Positions 34,975-46,052 of a DNA stretch of 64,000 nucleotides are shown one piece after another. The stretch covers positions 558,001 through 622,000 of the forward strand of contig JANEZZ010002668.1 of NCBI GenBank assembly GCA_026122225.1. Direction: 5' to 3'. Position 1 is the stretch's first letter. Each line of letters starts with the position of its first letter. The notes under the pieces were generated by a model. It saw only the letters and a program-made list of their open reading frames with translations. It was not told where the DNA came from and did not search any database. A program made the translations under genes and the position numbers. The stretch comes from Heloderma charlesbogerti (Eukaryota; Chordata; Lepidosauria; Squamata; Helodermatidae).

Positions 34975-36145
34975 ACATTGCTACCAGTGTCTGGTTGAAA
35001 TGGAGATTTAGCAGTAATAAACTGAATCCTCAGTCCAACTTGCTAACTAGTGATACATCAATAAGTGTGTGGGCTGCCTGTGACTCATACACTCATTACA
35101 ATGAATTGCCTACTCAGTTTCATTCTACCTGCAAAAAACCTGCAGGTCTGTCAGCTCTTATCTTTTGCTTGTTTTCCATATATTTCCAAATGGCCAGCTG
35201 TTGAAATAACAGGTATTCTGGTTTCCACAAAAATAGCTTTCTACTGCTTGCTGCTGAGAAGTCAGGGCGGGGTGGGATACATTTCAGTATATCCTGAAAA
35301 CCACGAACAGAGTATTCCCACTCCCTCACAATACACATTTTTATTTTTTGAAAGCTCTGACAATTCTAAGATGATTAGAATTCTTTTACAGTTCAGTCTC
35401 TAGCTGCACTGTTTAAAATAAGGCTTCCTGCTCACAACTCGGAAATAATAACATGACTGCTGTTCATTACTCTCATCCTACATCTGCTCATGTTTTAAAA
35501 TGAGTAAGATAAGGTATTGATTCAAGAGCTGCACACTTCTGCCATTTCACTTCACTGGGAACATTTTCAGCCTATCTATGCAACTTTTTTCCCTCTCCAG
35601 CAGCAATGAAAGTTTTTGAAAGGAACACAGGCTCCGGTCTATCTTTTATCCATGACATCAGCTCATTTGCCAGCCTGGTGTTCTGTCATCTCAGGAACAT
35701 CACAGGGTTGTGATATTACCTTTCCCAGATGGAAGCAGAATTGGTTTTATAACTTCTTGTCCAAGTTACTACTAATATCCTTTTTTGAGTCCTTCCAACA
35801 GGAGTAATAATATATTTCCTTTAAGATTGATTCAAACTCACCTAGCATTACTCTTTTGCCTTTTGCTTTTGCTTAGTGCCCACACATGTACTCTTGTGAT
35901 TTTAAAAAATTGTTATAAATTTATTTATAACACAGCTCACAGTGTGCACCTTTGATACTTTTTTTTCCTTTTGTTAAGGCTCAGTTCTCCAACTTCTGTA
36001 CCTTGGCCCAACACCTATATTGACAGCATCCTATATGATTGAGTTGGCTTCATTATCTATGGCCAAGCCAATAACAGAATTAAGAGTTAACAACACAACC
36101 ATATACTTGACATAGACTTCAGGAATGATATGTAAACCATCCTGA
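34975..36145. other. Single-copy-like DNA without a gene
   Basis: AT-rich; no exon or repeat family recognised. Confidence 0.45.
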
Positions 36146-36148
36146 ACT

Positions 36149-39100
36149 TAGAATCATAGAATAGTAGGGTTGGAAGGGGCCCACAAGACCATCGAGTCCA
36201 ACCCCCTGCTCAATGCAGGAATCTAAGTCAAAGCATCCCTGACAGATGGCTGTCCAGCTTCATCTTCAACGCCTCCAGTGTGGGAGAGCCCACCATCTCC
36301 CTAGGTAATTGGTTCCATTGTCGTATTGTTCTAACAGTCAGGAAATTTTTCCTGACGTTCAGCCATGATTCCGTGTCCGGCATTCTGGGATGATTGAGAA
36401 GAGATCCTGGCCTTCCTCTCTGTGACAGCCTTTCAAGTACTTGAAGAGTGTTGTCATATCTCCCTCAGTTGTCTTTCCTCAAGGCTAAACATGTCCAGTT
36501 CTTTCACTCTGTCTTCATAGGGCTTTGGTTCCAGTCCCCTGATCATCTTTGTTGCCCTCCTCTGAACCCTCTCCAGTTTGGCTGCATCCTTCTTAAAGTG
36601 TGGTACCCAGAACTGGGCACTGTACTCCAGATGAGGCCTAACTGGTGCTGAATAGAGGGGAACTAGTACTTCCCAGGATTTGGAAGCTATGCTTCTATTC
36701 ATGCAGCCCAAAAGAGCATTTGCCTTTTTTGCAGCCACATCACATTGTTGTCTCATATTCAGCTTGTGATCTACAACAGTTCCAAGATCCTTCTCGCTTG
36801 TAGTATTGTTGAGCCAAGTATCCCCCATCTTGTAACTGTGCTTTTGGTTTCTTTTTCCTAGGTGCAGAACTTGGCATTTATCCCTATTAAATTTCATGTT
36901 GTTGTTTTCTGCCCAGTGCTCCAGTCTATTAAGATCACTTTGAATTTTGTTTCTGTCTTCCAAGGTATTAGCTATCCCACCCAATTTTGTGTGACCTGCA
37001 AATTTGATCAGCATTCCCTGCCCCTCCTCCTCAAAGTCATTAATAAAAATGTTGATGAGCACTGGGCCCAGGACTGAGCCCTGCGGTACCTCACCAGTTT
37101 GAGAAGATCCCATTGATAAGCATAGCATTCCACAGTCCATAAGGGAGGTTACTTGATCAAAAAATGAGATCAGATTCGTTTGGCAGGATTTGTTCTTGAC
37201 AAAATCCATGTTGGCTTTGAGTAATCACGGCATTGTTTTCAAGGTGCTTACATACTGAATGCTTTATCATCTCCTTCAGAATTTTCCCAGGGATTGATGT
37301 CAGACTGACTGGTCTGTAGTTCCCAGGTTCCTCCTTTTTGCCCTTTTTGAAGATAGGGACAACATTAGCCCTCCTCCAGTCATCTGGCACTTCCCCTGTC
37401 CTCCATGATTTCTCAAAGATAATAGACATTAGTTCTGAAAGTTCTTCTGCCAATTCCTTTATTACTCTAGGGTGCAGTTCATCTGGCCCTGGAGATTTGA
37501 ACTCATTCCAAGTAATTAGATGTTCCTTGACCATATGCCTATTGATCTCAAAGTGCAATCCTGCCCCTTCAGCCTGTACTTTGCCTTTGCCAGCGGGGTC
37601 ACAGACCCTCTTTCAGGAGAAGACTGACCTGAAGTAGGAATTGAGCACTTCTGCCTTTTCTTTGTCATTTGTTATCATTTTGCCATCCTTATTTAATAGT
37701 TGAACCACCATTTCTTTCCTCTGCCTTTTACTATGCATGTATCTGAAGAAAACCTTTTTGTTGCTTTTAGCATCCCTCACTAACCTCAGCTCATTCTCAG
37801 ATTTAGCCTTCTTGACGCCATCCCTGCAATTCTGTGCTACCTGCCTGTACTCTTCCTTTGTTGCTTGGCCTTCCTTCCACTTCCTATATGTGTCCTTTTT
37901 TGTTTTCAGGTCATCTCTAAGCTTTTTGTGAAGCCACATTGGCTTCTTCTGTTGTCTTCCACCTATTTTTCTTGTTGGAATTGTTTGTAATTGTGCCTTG
38001 AGAATTTCCTTTTTTAAAACTCCCACCCATCTTGGACTCCTTTTCTCGTTAGAGTCGCTTGCCATGGGACCTTACTTGTCATTGTTCTGAGTGTATTAAA
38101 ATCAGCTTTCCTAAAATCCAAGGTACGCATTTGGCTATACTCGGCTTTTGTTTCCTTTAGAACCAAGAACTCAAGTATAGCATGGTCGCTTTCCCCCAGA
38201 GTTCCTGTAACTGCTACTTTATCCACTAAGTCATCTCTGTTGGTTAGGATCAAGTCAAGGACAGCCGATCCTCTAATTCCTTCCTCCACTTTCTGTAGAA
38301 GGAAGTTATCAGCAACACAAGTCAGGAATTTCTTGGAGGGTCCATGTTTTGCCGAATTTGTCTCCCAACAAATATCGGGAAAATTGAAGTCCCCCGTTAC
38401 TGCTACCTCAGGCTTCCTTGAAACATTGGCAACTTGCTTTTCAAAAGTGTCATCCTTGTCTTATGCTTGAATTGGTGGCCACCAGTAGACTCTGACCACC
38501 ATGTTCCTTTTATTCTTTGCTCCATTTATTTTAACCCAGATGCTCTTGATGGGGCTACCAAGCTCTTCCTCCTGTATTTCTGTGCAGAGATATGTATTCT
38601 TAACATATAGTGCAACTCCACCTCCCTTTCTGTTTCTCCTGTTCTTTTTGAACAAATTATACCCTTCAATTGCTGTATTCCGGTCATGGGAGTCATCCCA
38701 CCAAGTTTCAGTTACACCTATCAAGTCATAATTTCTCTCCTGTATTAAGAGTTCATGTTCATTCTGTTTTTTTCCCATACTCTGGGCATTAGTATATAGA
38801 CATCAAAGACCATGTGCTTTATAGTCTGGCTTTCTTCCTACATGTTTCTGAAAACTGTTATTGGTTGCTATTAGAGCTGTTCTCTCTGTTGTGGTGTGTG
38901 GGCCTTCTTCCATTGTTACTCCCAACTTTATGTCTCCCTCCCCAGTAGGATTCAGTTTAAAGCCGTCCTGATGAAGTTCTTCATGCTGTGGCCAAACACA
39001 TTCTTTCCATCCCTTCTGAGGTGCAACCCATCCCTTGCTAACAGTCTATCTTCCAGGAAGCATAGCCTGTGGTCCCAGAATCCAAATCTCTCATGTTGGC

Positions 39101-40030
39101 AGCACCCTTGTAGCCAGTCATTCACCTGGAGTACTTTTCTTTCCCTTTCTATCCCTCCTCCAACTACTGGAAGGATGGATGAGAAAACTATCTGGGCCCC
39201 AAAGTTCTTGAGTTTCCTTCTCAAAGCTCCAAAGTCTGATGTGATTTCTTCATAGCTCCACTTGGTGGTATCATTTGTTCCCACATGGATGAGAAGAAAG
39301 GGATACCTGTCAGTGGGCTTTGTAGCGTAGGCAACCCTTCAGTCATGACTCTAATCCATCCTCCTGGGAGATAACATATCTGGCAAGTCCACTGGTCTTC
39401 GCGACATACTTGGGTTTCAATCCCATGCAGCAAGGTGTCTCCCACAACTACTATTCTTCTCTTCTTCTTGTTGTAGGCCGTGGTTTCATTGCCTCTGCTT
39501 GACTGACCTTCAGCCTCTTGCTCGCTCTCATGTGGGGTCCCCTGTAATTCTTCCTCTACAGGATGTCCTCCAGTCTCATCCTCAAGTACCTGGAATTGGT
39601 TCCATAGCTCCACTGCTTCCATTGGTACCCAGTGCCTTCTTCTGCTCCAGTCACCCTTTTCCAAGGAATATCCTCTACTTCATTTTTCCTTGCCTCAGCA
39701 GTTTCCTCTTCTGCCTCAGCTTGCTGTTGCTCTTCTAGCTTCTGTTCTTCACTTTGCTGCTGTAGTTCCACTGTTCTATCCAAGAACTCTTCGTCTTCTC
39801 TTATTCCCTGGAGGGTCAGCAGCTGCTGCTCCAGTCCTCTTACTTTTTCTTCCAACAGCATGATCAACTTGCACTTGTTGCACGTGTAGGCCATGTTGAT
39901 CTCAGGCAAGAAAACAAACATTGCACAGACCTTGCAGGTCACCACCACTGGAGAGTCTTGTCCTTCCATAGTCTCTATTCCCTTTATGTTTCTAGCATTT
40001 TGATTGTACTGGGATATCCTGTGCTTTGTC
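36149..40030 (-). mobile_element. CR1 LINE, nearly complete but mutated
   Basis: Read on the minus strand. ORF1 starts at 39969 with a zinc-finger-like segment (CKVCAMF...CNKCK) and a glutamine/glutamate-rich coiled coil. An SGNH-esterase-like domain follows, with VVGDTLLHG, GTNDTTK and DGLHLRRDGK. ORF2 gives the endonuclease (LIGVTETWWDD, KGGGVALYVK; 38778-38461), a linker, and the reverse transcriptase (NYRPVSLTSIPGKILKEMI, VPQGSVLGPVLINIFIND; 37558-36454). The catalytic box reads FAGH (36991-37002) where FADD is expected. The esterase serine position is threonine in GDT. The 3' end has the CR1 terminus TACTATTCTATGATTC. Several frameshifts separate the segments. It is a fossil copy; the 5' boundary is approximate. 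Confidence 0.93.
39221..39969 (-). pseudogene. CR1 ORF1 with esterase-like domain (broken)
   Basis: Two overlapping frames (39969-39556 and 39664-39221) and a third (39284-38952) together cover ORF1. The first has CxxC pairs and a QQQSEEQKLEEQQQAEAEEE coiled coil. The second carries block I of the SGNH fold as VVGDTLLHG. The third carries blocks III and V (GTNDTTK; DGLHL). Frameshifts lie between the frames. In CR1 elements this domain is thought to act on lipids or membranes during retrotransposition. Confidence 0.8.
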
Positions 40031-40109
40031 CTCTATTCACTGGAGGTTAACAACAGAGTCCCACTGGTATGGAAATGTGTGTTACAAGAAAAAGAAATTA
40101 AAAAAAACT

Positions 40110-40540
40110 TGTCAGGAGCAGCAGGTGGGACTCTTGACACATAGGATTAGAAACCAGTTGGATCAGGAACAGGAAGTGCTGGACTCTGAGACAGAGTCTG
40201 AGCCAGAACCTGTCAACCAGGAGCCCCTTTAGTCACAGAATCCTGAACTAGATTCCCAGAAACAGTATCCCCTGAGCAAGATTCCCCAGAGAATCCATCC
40301 CCCTTTATGCCAGAGCCCTCACATTCCCAAGTGCTACTCCAGTGGAGCATGAGGTGGGCTGAGAGGCAATGGAGTGGTAAGCTCCAGGCTGAACGACTAC
40401 CCATTTAAGGCTCCCCACTCTTCTGGAAAGGGGCAGTAGTCTGCTGCAAGGATAAAAATCCTCACCTGAGCTCCAGACGTCATCAAGAAAGTGGTATGAT
40501 TGGAGCTATCCAAGGCCCTGACACTCAAACTTGACTCTGG
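40110..40540 (+). mobile_element. LTR-like fragment
   Basis: It starts TGTCAGGAGCAGC, sharing the TGTCAGG terminus of the solo LTR at 26441. It has a similar layout, with GAG/CAG-rich sequence followed by a GC-rich half. A segment at 40448-40523 (GGATAAAAATCCTCACCTGA and onwards to CTATCCAAGG) recurs at 44462-44538 in the same orientation. CCTGACA at 40517-40523 may be its end, but no target duplication is seen. Confidence 0.5.
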
Positions 40541-41034
40541 CTACTACGTGCCTAAGCTACCCTCTGGCATCCCCTGAGCCCTGTGGACACCTGCTTGTGG
40601 TCAGGAGAGGGCAATATCCAAGCAACACAGTCAGTAACAGCCTATTTATTTGTGCAATTAAACAGAAATTGTGTTGTGCCAGCTATTCAGCACAAGAAGA
40701 AAGGGCACGGTGGGAAGGGACAGAGGGGTTGCCTTGTTTGTCAGCATTCTATCAGTTGTCCCCATTTCTGCATAGTGGCACAACACTGTGGAATCAATTA
40801 AACAACACACCACTATCCTCAGTGCTCTATGAAAAAAAAAACACCTGACAACACATTATGAAAAAAGAAATTTGGAGGATAAGATCAAGGCTAACCCAGG
40901 AGCCTAGTGAAGTAGAGCAGTGGGCTTACATTAGCTGCAAGGGGAAAACACAGCTCAAACTACCCCACAGTCCAATATGGAAGTTATATGCAAGTAGGAA
41001 ATTGTACAGTTCCCATGTGTAAGATTTAAACGTT

Positions 41035-44000
41035 GCTTTGTTGTTGTTTATTCGGTCAGTCGCTTCCGACTCTTCGTGACTTCATGGACCAGCCCACGCC
41101 AGAGCTTCCTGTCGGCCGTCACCACCCCCTGCTCCCCCAAGGTCGAGTCCGTCACCTCCAGAATATCATCCATCCACCTTGCCCTTGGTCGCCCCCTCTT
41201 CCTTTTGCCTTCCACTTTCCCTAGCATCAGCATCTTCTCCAGGGTATCCTGTCTTCTCATGATGTGGCCAAAGTACTTCAGTTTTGCCTTTAATATCATT
41301 CCCTCAAGTGAGCAGTCTGGCTTTATTTCCTGGAGTATGGACTGGTTTGATCTTCTTGCAGTCCAAGGCACTCTCAGAATTTTCCTCCAGCACCACAGTT
41401 CAAAAGCATCTATCTTCCTTCGCTCAGCCTTCCTTATGGTCCAGCTCTCACAGCCATAGGTTACTACGGGGAATACCATTGCTTTAACTATGTGGATCTT
41501 TGTTGTCAGTGTGATGTCTCTGCTCTTCACTATTTTATCAAGATTTGTCATTGCTGTCCTCCCAAGAAGTAAACATCTTCTGATTTCCTGGCTGCAGTCA
41601 GCGTCTGCAGTAATCTTTGCTCCTAGAAAGACAAAGTCTGTCACTGCCTCCATGTTTTCTCCCTCTGTTTGCCAGTTATCAATCAAGCTGGTTGCCATAA
41701 TCTTGGTTTTTTTGAGGTTTAACTGCAACCCAGCTTTTGCACTTTCTTCTTTCACCTTCTTCAGAAGGTTCCTCAGCTCCTCCTCGTTTTCAGCCACCAA
41801 AGTGGTATCATCTGCATATTTGAGATTGTTAATGTTTCTTCCTGTGATTTTAACTCCAGCCTTGGCTTCATCAAGCCCAGCACGTCACGTGATGTGTTCT
41901 GCATACAGGTTGAATAGGCAGTGTGAGACGTGAAAGTATACAACCCTGCCGTACTCCTTTCCCAATCTTAAACCAGTCCGTTGTTCCGTGGTCTGTTCTT
42001 ACTGTTGCTACTTGGTCATTATACAGATTCCTCAGGAGGCAGACAAGATGACTTGGTATCCCCATCCCACCAAGAACTGGCCATAATTTGTTATGATCCA
42101 TACAAAGGCTTTAGAATAGTCAATAAAACAGAAAAAGATGTTTTTCTGAAACTCCCTGGCTTTCTCCATTATCCAGCGGATATTGGCAATTTCGTCTCTA
42201 GTTCCTCTGCCTTTTCTAAACCCAGCTTGTACATCTGGCAATTCTCGTTCCATGAATTGCTGGAGTCTACCTTGCAAGATCTTGAGCATTACCTTACTGG
42301 CATGTGAAATAAGTGCCACTGTTCGATAGTTTGAACATTCTTTGGTGCTTCCCATTTTTGGTATGGGGATATAGGTTGATTTTTTCCAATCTGGTGGCCA
42401 TTCTTGTGTTTTCCAAATTTGCTGGCATATGGCATGCATCACCTTGACAGCATCATCTTGCAAATTTTCAAACAGTTCAGCTGGGATACCGTCATCTCCT
42501 GCTGCCTTGTTATTAGCAATGCTTCTTAAGGCCCATTCAACCTCACTGACCACACCATCAAATCTATCCCCAATATTATTATCCTTCCTATACAGATCTT
42601 CCATATATTCGTGCCACCTTTTCTTGATCTCTTCTGCTTCTGTTAGGTCTTTGCCATCTTTGTTTTTGATCATACCCATTTTTGCCTGGAATTTACCTCC
42701 GATGTTTCTCATTTTCTGGAAGAGGTCTCTTGTCCTTCCTATTCTATTATCTTCTTCCGCTTCCACGCATTGCTTGTTTAAAAATAATTCCTTATCTCTT
42801 CTGGCTAACCTCTGGAATTTTGCATTTAATTGGGCATATCTCCTCCTCTCACTGTTGCCTTTTGCTTTCCTTCTTTCTTGGGCTGCTTCCAGTATCTCAG
42901 CAGACAGCCATCTTGCCTTCTTGGTTTTCTTTTTCTTTGGGACATTTTTTGTTGCCGCCTCCTGAACAATGTTTCAAACTTCTGTCCATAGTTCTTCCGG
43001 GACCCTATCTATGAAATCTAGTCCCTTAAATCTATTCTTCACCTCCACTGCATATGAAGTGCACTCCCAGTGAGCTCATATCTAACTGATCTGTGGGTCT
43101 TCCCTATTCTCTTTAGCCTGATTCTAAATTGTGCAATAAGAAGTTCGTGACCTGAACTGCAATCAGCTCCAGGTCTTGTTTTTATCGACTGCATAGATGT
43201 CTGCCACCTTTGGCTACAAAGGATGTAGTCAATCTGATTTCGGTGTCGACCGTCTGGTGAAGTCCATGTATAAAGTCGTCTCTTAGGTTGTTGGAAGAGA
43301 GTGTTTGTTATGCACAGTGAGCTGTCTTGGCAAAATTCTATCAGCCTATGTCCTGCTTCATTTTGTTCTCCCAGACCATGCTTGCCTGTAATTCCAGGTG
43401 TCGTTTGACTACCCACCTTAGCATTCCAGTCTCCTGTAATGAAAATAACATCTTTTTTTGGTGTACTATCCAGTAGGTGCTGCAGATCCTCATAGAACTG
43501 ATCTACTTCTGCTTCTTCAGCATCTGTGGTTGGGGCATATATTTGGATTATTGTGATGTTAAATGGCTTACCCTGAATTTGAATTGAGATCATTCTGTCA
43601 TTTTTTGGATTGTATCCAAGCACTGCTTTAGCCACTTTATTATTAATTATGAAGGCTACTCCATTTCTTCTGTGGTCTTCTTGTCCACAGTAGTAGATCT
43701 GGTGGCCATTTGATAAGAAGTGGCCCATTCCAGACCATTTCAGTTCACTGACACCCAAAATGTCTATATTTAATCTCGACATCTTCCCAATAACCACATC
43801 CAATTTGCCCTGGCTCATAGATCTTACATTCCAGGTTCCTATGGTGTGTTGATCTTTAGAACATCGGATTCGTCGTTCACCACCAGCACCAGCGGCTGCT
43901 AGCCATCCTTTTGGCTTTGTGCTAGCTACGTCATCACATCTTGGGCTAGTTGAACTTATCCTCTGTTCCTCCCCAGTAGCATTTTGACCATCTTCCGACC

Positions 44001-44214
44001 TGGGAGTCCCATCTTCCGATGGTATACCGACATATCTCTGGTTGTACTGATCCATTTAGTTTTCATGGCAAGAATACTGGGGTGGGTTGCTGTTTCCTTC
44101 CCCAGGGATTGTATTTAGTCTGACCTCTCTGCCATGACCTTCCCGTCTTGGGTGTCCCTTCATGGTTTAGCTCATGATGTCATTGAGGTGCTCAAGCTCC
44201 AGCACATAAATCAT
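41035..44214 (-). mobile_element. RTE-BovB LINE, nearly full length, frames broken
   Basis: On the minus strand the main frame starts at 44055 and is open for 338 codons. It spans the apurinic endonuclease: TIGTWNVRSMSQGKLDVV, LGVSELKWSGMG, IYAPTTDAEEAEVDQFYEDL, ITGDWNAKVGS and RNQIDYILCSQRW. After a frameshift near 43050, the reverse transcriptase continues at 42766-42032 (YIPIPKMGSTKECSNYRTVA, AGFRKGRGTRDEIANIRWI). Further shifts lie near 42110 and 41940. YADD is intact at 41807-41818. The last frame, 41800-41048, ends in the BovB C-terminal region (ELWCWRKILRVPWTARRSNQ). A stop codon also interrupts the linker near 42970. About 3.2 kb is close to full BovB length. It is not active as it stands. 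Confidence 0.93.
43039..44055 (-). pseudogene. BovB endonuclease domain, intact stretch
   Basis: A 338-codon open frame with all landmark motifs of an APE-type endonuclease in order, including ELKW, YAPT, GDWNAK, and QIDYILC followed by GHELL where SDHELL is usual. The SDH to SGH change would replace a catalytic aspartate if the remembered family motif is right. The frame leaves the family sequence after VRYELTGS and stops, marking a frameshift near 43055. Confidence 0.85.
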
Positions 44215-44461
44215 GGTATACTTATGCAACAATTTACAGGTATGAAAGGTAATCACATGCTACCATCTGTATATGGGAATTGCATGATTTCCTACATATT
44301 TTGGAACGTGTGGCAGGCCACAGCACTCACCACTCACCCCTATGGGATTATTTTCCAACAAAAGTAGAAGGCATATTGGCGAGGGGGAGAACAGGAGTAA
44401 AAGGGCACAACCCATCAAGGAGAACACTTACACAATGAACAGACAGCTATGATGGCCCAAG

Positions 44462-44538
44462 AAGGATAAAAGTCCTCACCTGAGTGCCGGACTTCATCAG
44501 AGAAAGTGGTATGACTAGAGCTATCCAAGGTCCTAAAA
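44462..44538 (+). repeat. LTR-like fragment, copy of 40448-40523
   Basis: It reads GGATAAAAGTCCTCACCTGA and continues through AGAAAGTGGTATGACTAGAG to CTATCCAAGG, agreeing at most positions with 40448-40523. The two copies are direct repeats 4.0 kb apart on either side of the BovB element. Confidence 0.65.
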
Positions 44539-44616
44539 CAAAGGTGTCTCATAGAAAAGAAACAAGGCAGTCTTATAACATTTGCATCTTCAAAGTCTCT
44601 GTAAGTGACACTTCAT

Positions 44617-44712
44617 GCCAACCTGGTGCCCTCCAGATGTGTTGGACTACAACTCCCATACTACAACTCCCATAATCCCACCAAAGTCCAACACATCTGG
44701 AGGATGGGTTGG
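44617..44712. mobile_element. Palindromic hAT-like MITE
   Basis: CCTCCAGATGTGTTGGACTA on the left pairs with AGTCCAACACATCTGGAGG on the right, with two copies of ACTACAACTCCCATA between. It is the compact foldback form of the family at 9560 and 29724. Confidence 0.75.
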
Positions 44713-45141
44713 GGTGGATTATTTATGCCATTATTTTAGCATTATTATGGTATGGTATTATTATGGTATCATAACGTATACATGTAACTCTTCAGTTACA
44801 TTTTCTGGGAGTGTTTTCAGTCTTCCAAATGAAACTATCACATTTTGTTAATTTGAAGTGGTTTGTGCCTTCTTCGCATATCAGATGGCAGTTGCTGTGA
44901 TGTACTGCTGTTAAGCTCCCTCTGGCAAAGTATGGCCTTTAAATAAATTTTCTTTGGCAGTGCATAAAGGAAGGGAAGGACATAAGGAAAATGGTGTGTG
45001 TGGGGGGGAATGAAAAGGGGAAAAAAGAGATGCAGGAGATGTGAAATGAATGAAATTTCAGTCAGAGGAATGGTGCTTTTTAGTTGAAAAACAGACTACT
45101 CTTCTGATGTAGGGCATTACAAATGAAGAATCACTAAAGCT

Positions 45142-45337
45142 CCCTTCAGGCATTGCTCCTCATTTGGTTGCCTCTGAGAATGGAGTGGCATCAACTGGAC
45201 CCACCCCTGCTATCGCATCTCCTGCTATCCCTGGTCCCCACCATTCACGGGTTGGGTGAATGTCTGCAGTGGGGAACCTGTTACACATAGACTCTCCCTG
45301 TGGATCCTTGGATGAATGAGAAATGCCTGAAGGGGGC
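45142..45337. mobile_element. Small MITE with about 23-bp inverted ends
   Basis: CCCTTCAGGCATTGCTCCTC at the left pairs with GAGAAATGCCTGAAGGGGG at the right end. No exact flanking duplication is seen. It lies in AT-rich single-copy DNA. Confidence 0.6.
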
Positions 45338-45631
45338 ATACACAGACATCCCATTTGATAGACATTAGAGAACATGTTTTGACAGCAACATATATGAGTG
45401 TTGAGCTTGTCCAAAAACTCCTGGGGCGACTATGGTGTTTGATAAGTTTTTAGTCAGCTCAATTGCCAAATGTCTTCATTTATGTGAACTCTCATATATA
45501 CACGCGTACCTGACAAACCTGGCAATGTTGGGACTGTTTGCAGCGGCAGAGTGTACGCTGTACTTCAACAAAAGTGGGGGAAATTAACTCAAGAACTCTG
45601 GCAACTGAAGCACAGAAGTATTATATTTTAT

Positions 45632-45659
45632 CACACACACACACACACACACACACACA
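45632..45659 (+). repeat. (CA)n microsatellite
   Basis: An uninterrupted CA run of 14 units. Confidence 0.95.
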
Positions 45660-45841
45660 AAGAGCAAAGATTTATTAGTACACCACCACCTAGCACCGGA
45701 CCAGCAAAGTATTCCTAATAACAGATCCTAATAACAGTGACACCAAACAGAATTTTATATAGAGTTTTATATATCACCAGCTAATTATCTTCCATTGTAC
45801 AACTCTTGATCATTAATATTATTCCTGCTAAGTGACAACAT

Positions 45842-45963
45842 CCTGAGGAGTAGCTGTGTTGTCTTTGCTCTTACAGCAAAACAGCAAGGAGTTTTGTGGC
45901 AACCTAAAGACTAACTGATTTATCATAACATAAGCTTTTGTAGACTGAAGTCCACTTTATCAG
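45842..45963 (+). repeat. Second copy of the 31880-31978 dispersed repeat
   Basis: It reads GAGTAGCTGTGTTGTCTTTG, then AACCTAAAGACTAACTGATT and GAAGTCCACTTTATCAGAT. It is longer on the right than the copy at 31880. Confidence 0.6.
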
Positions 45964-46052
45964 ATACATTAAATGTTTTCCTCAATAGACAGGTGTGAAT
46001 CTGTGCCTGTTAGTGAGCCAAACACACAGAGAAAGACACACAGACACACTGC

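Noticed and set aside
36448..39889. Plus-strand frames opposite the CR1 element
   Set aside because: They are complements of CR1 ORF1 and ORF2 and have no independent support.
41409..42965. Plus-strand frames of 127-178 codons rich in Ser, Leu and Phe
   Set aside because: They are antisense shadows of the BovB reverse transcriptase and linker.
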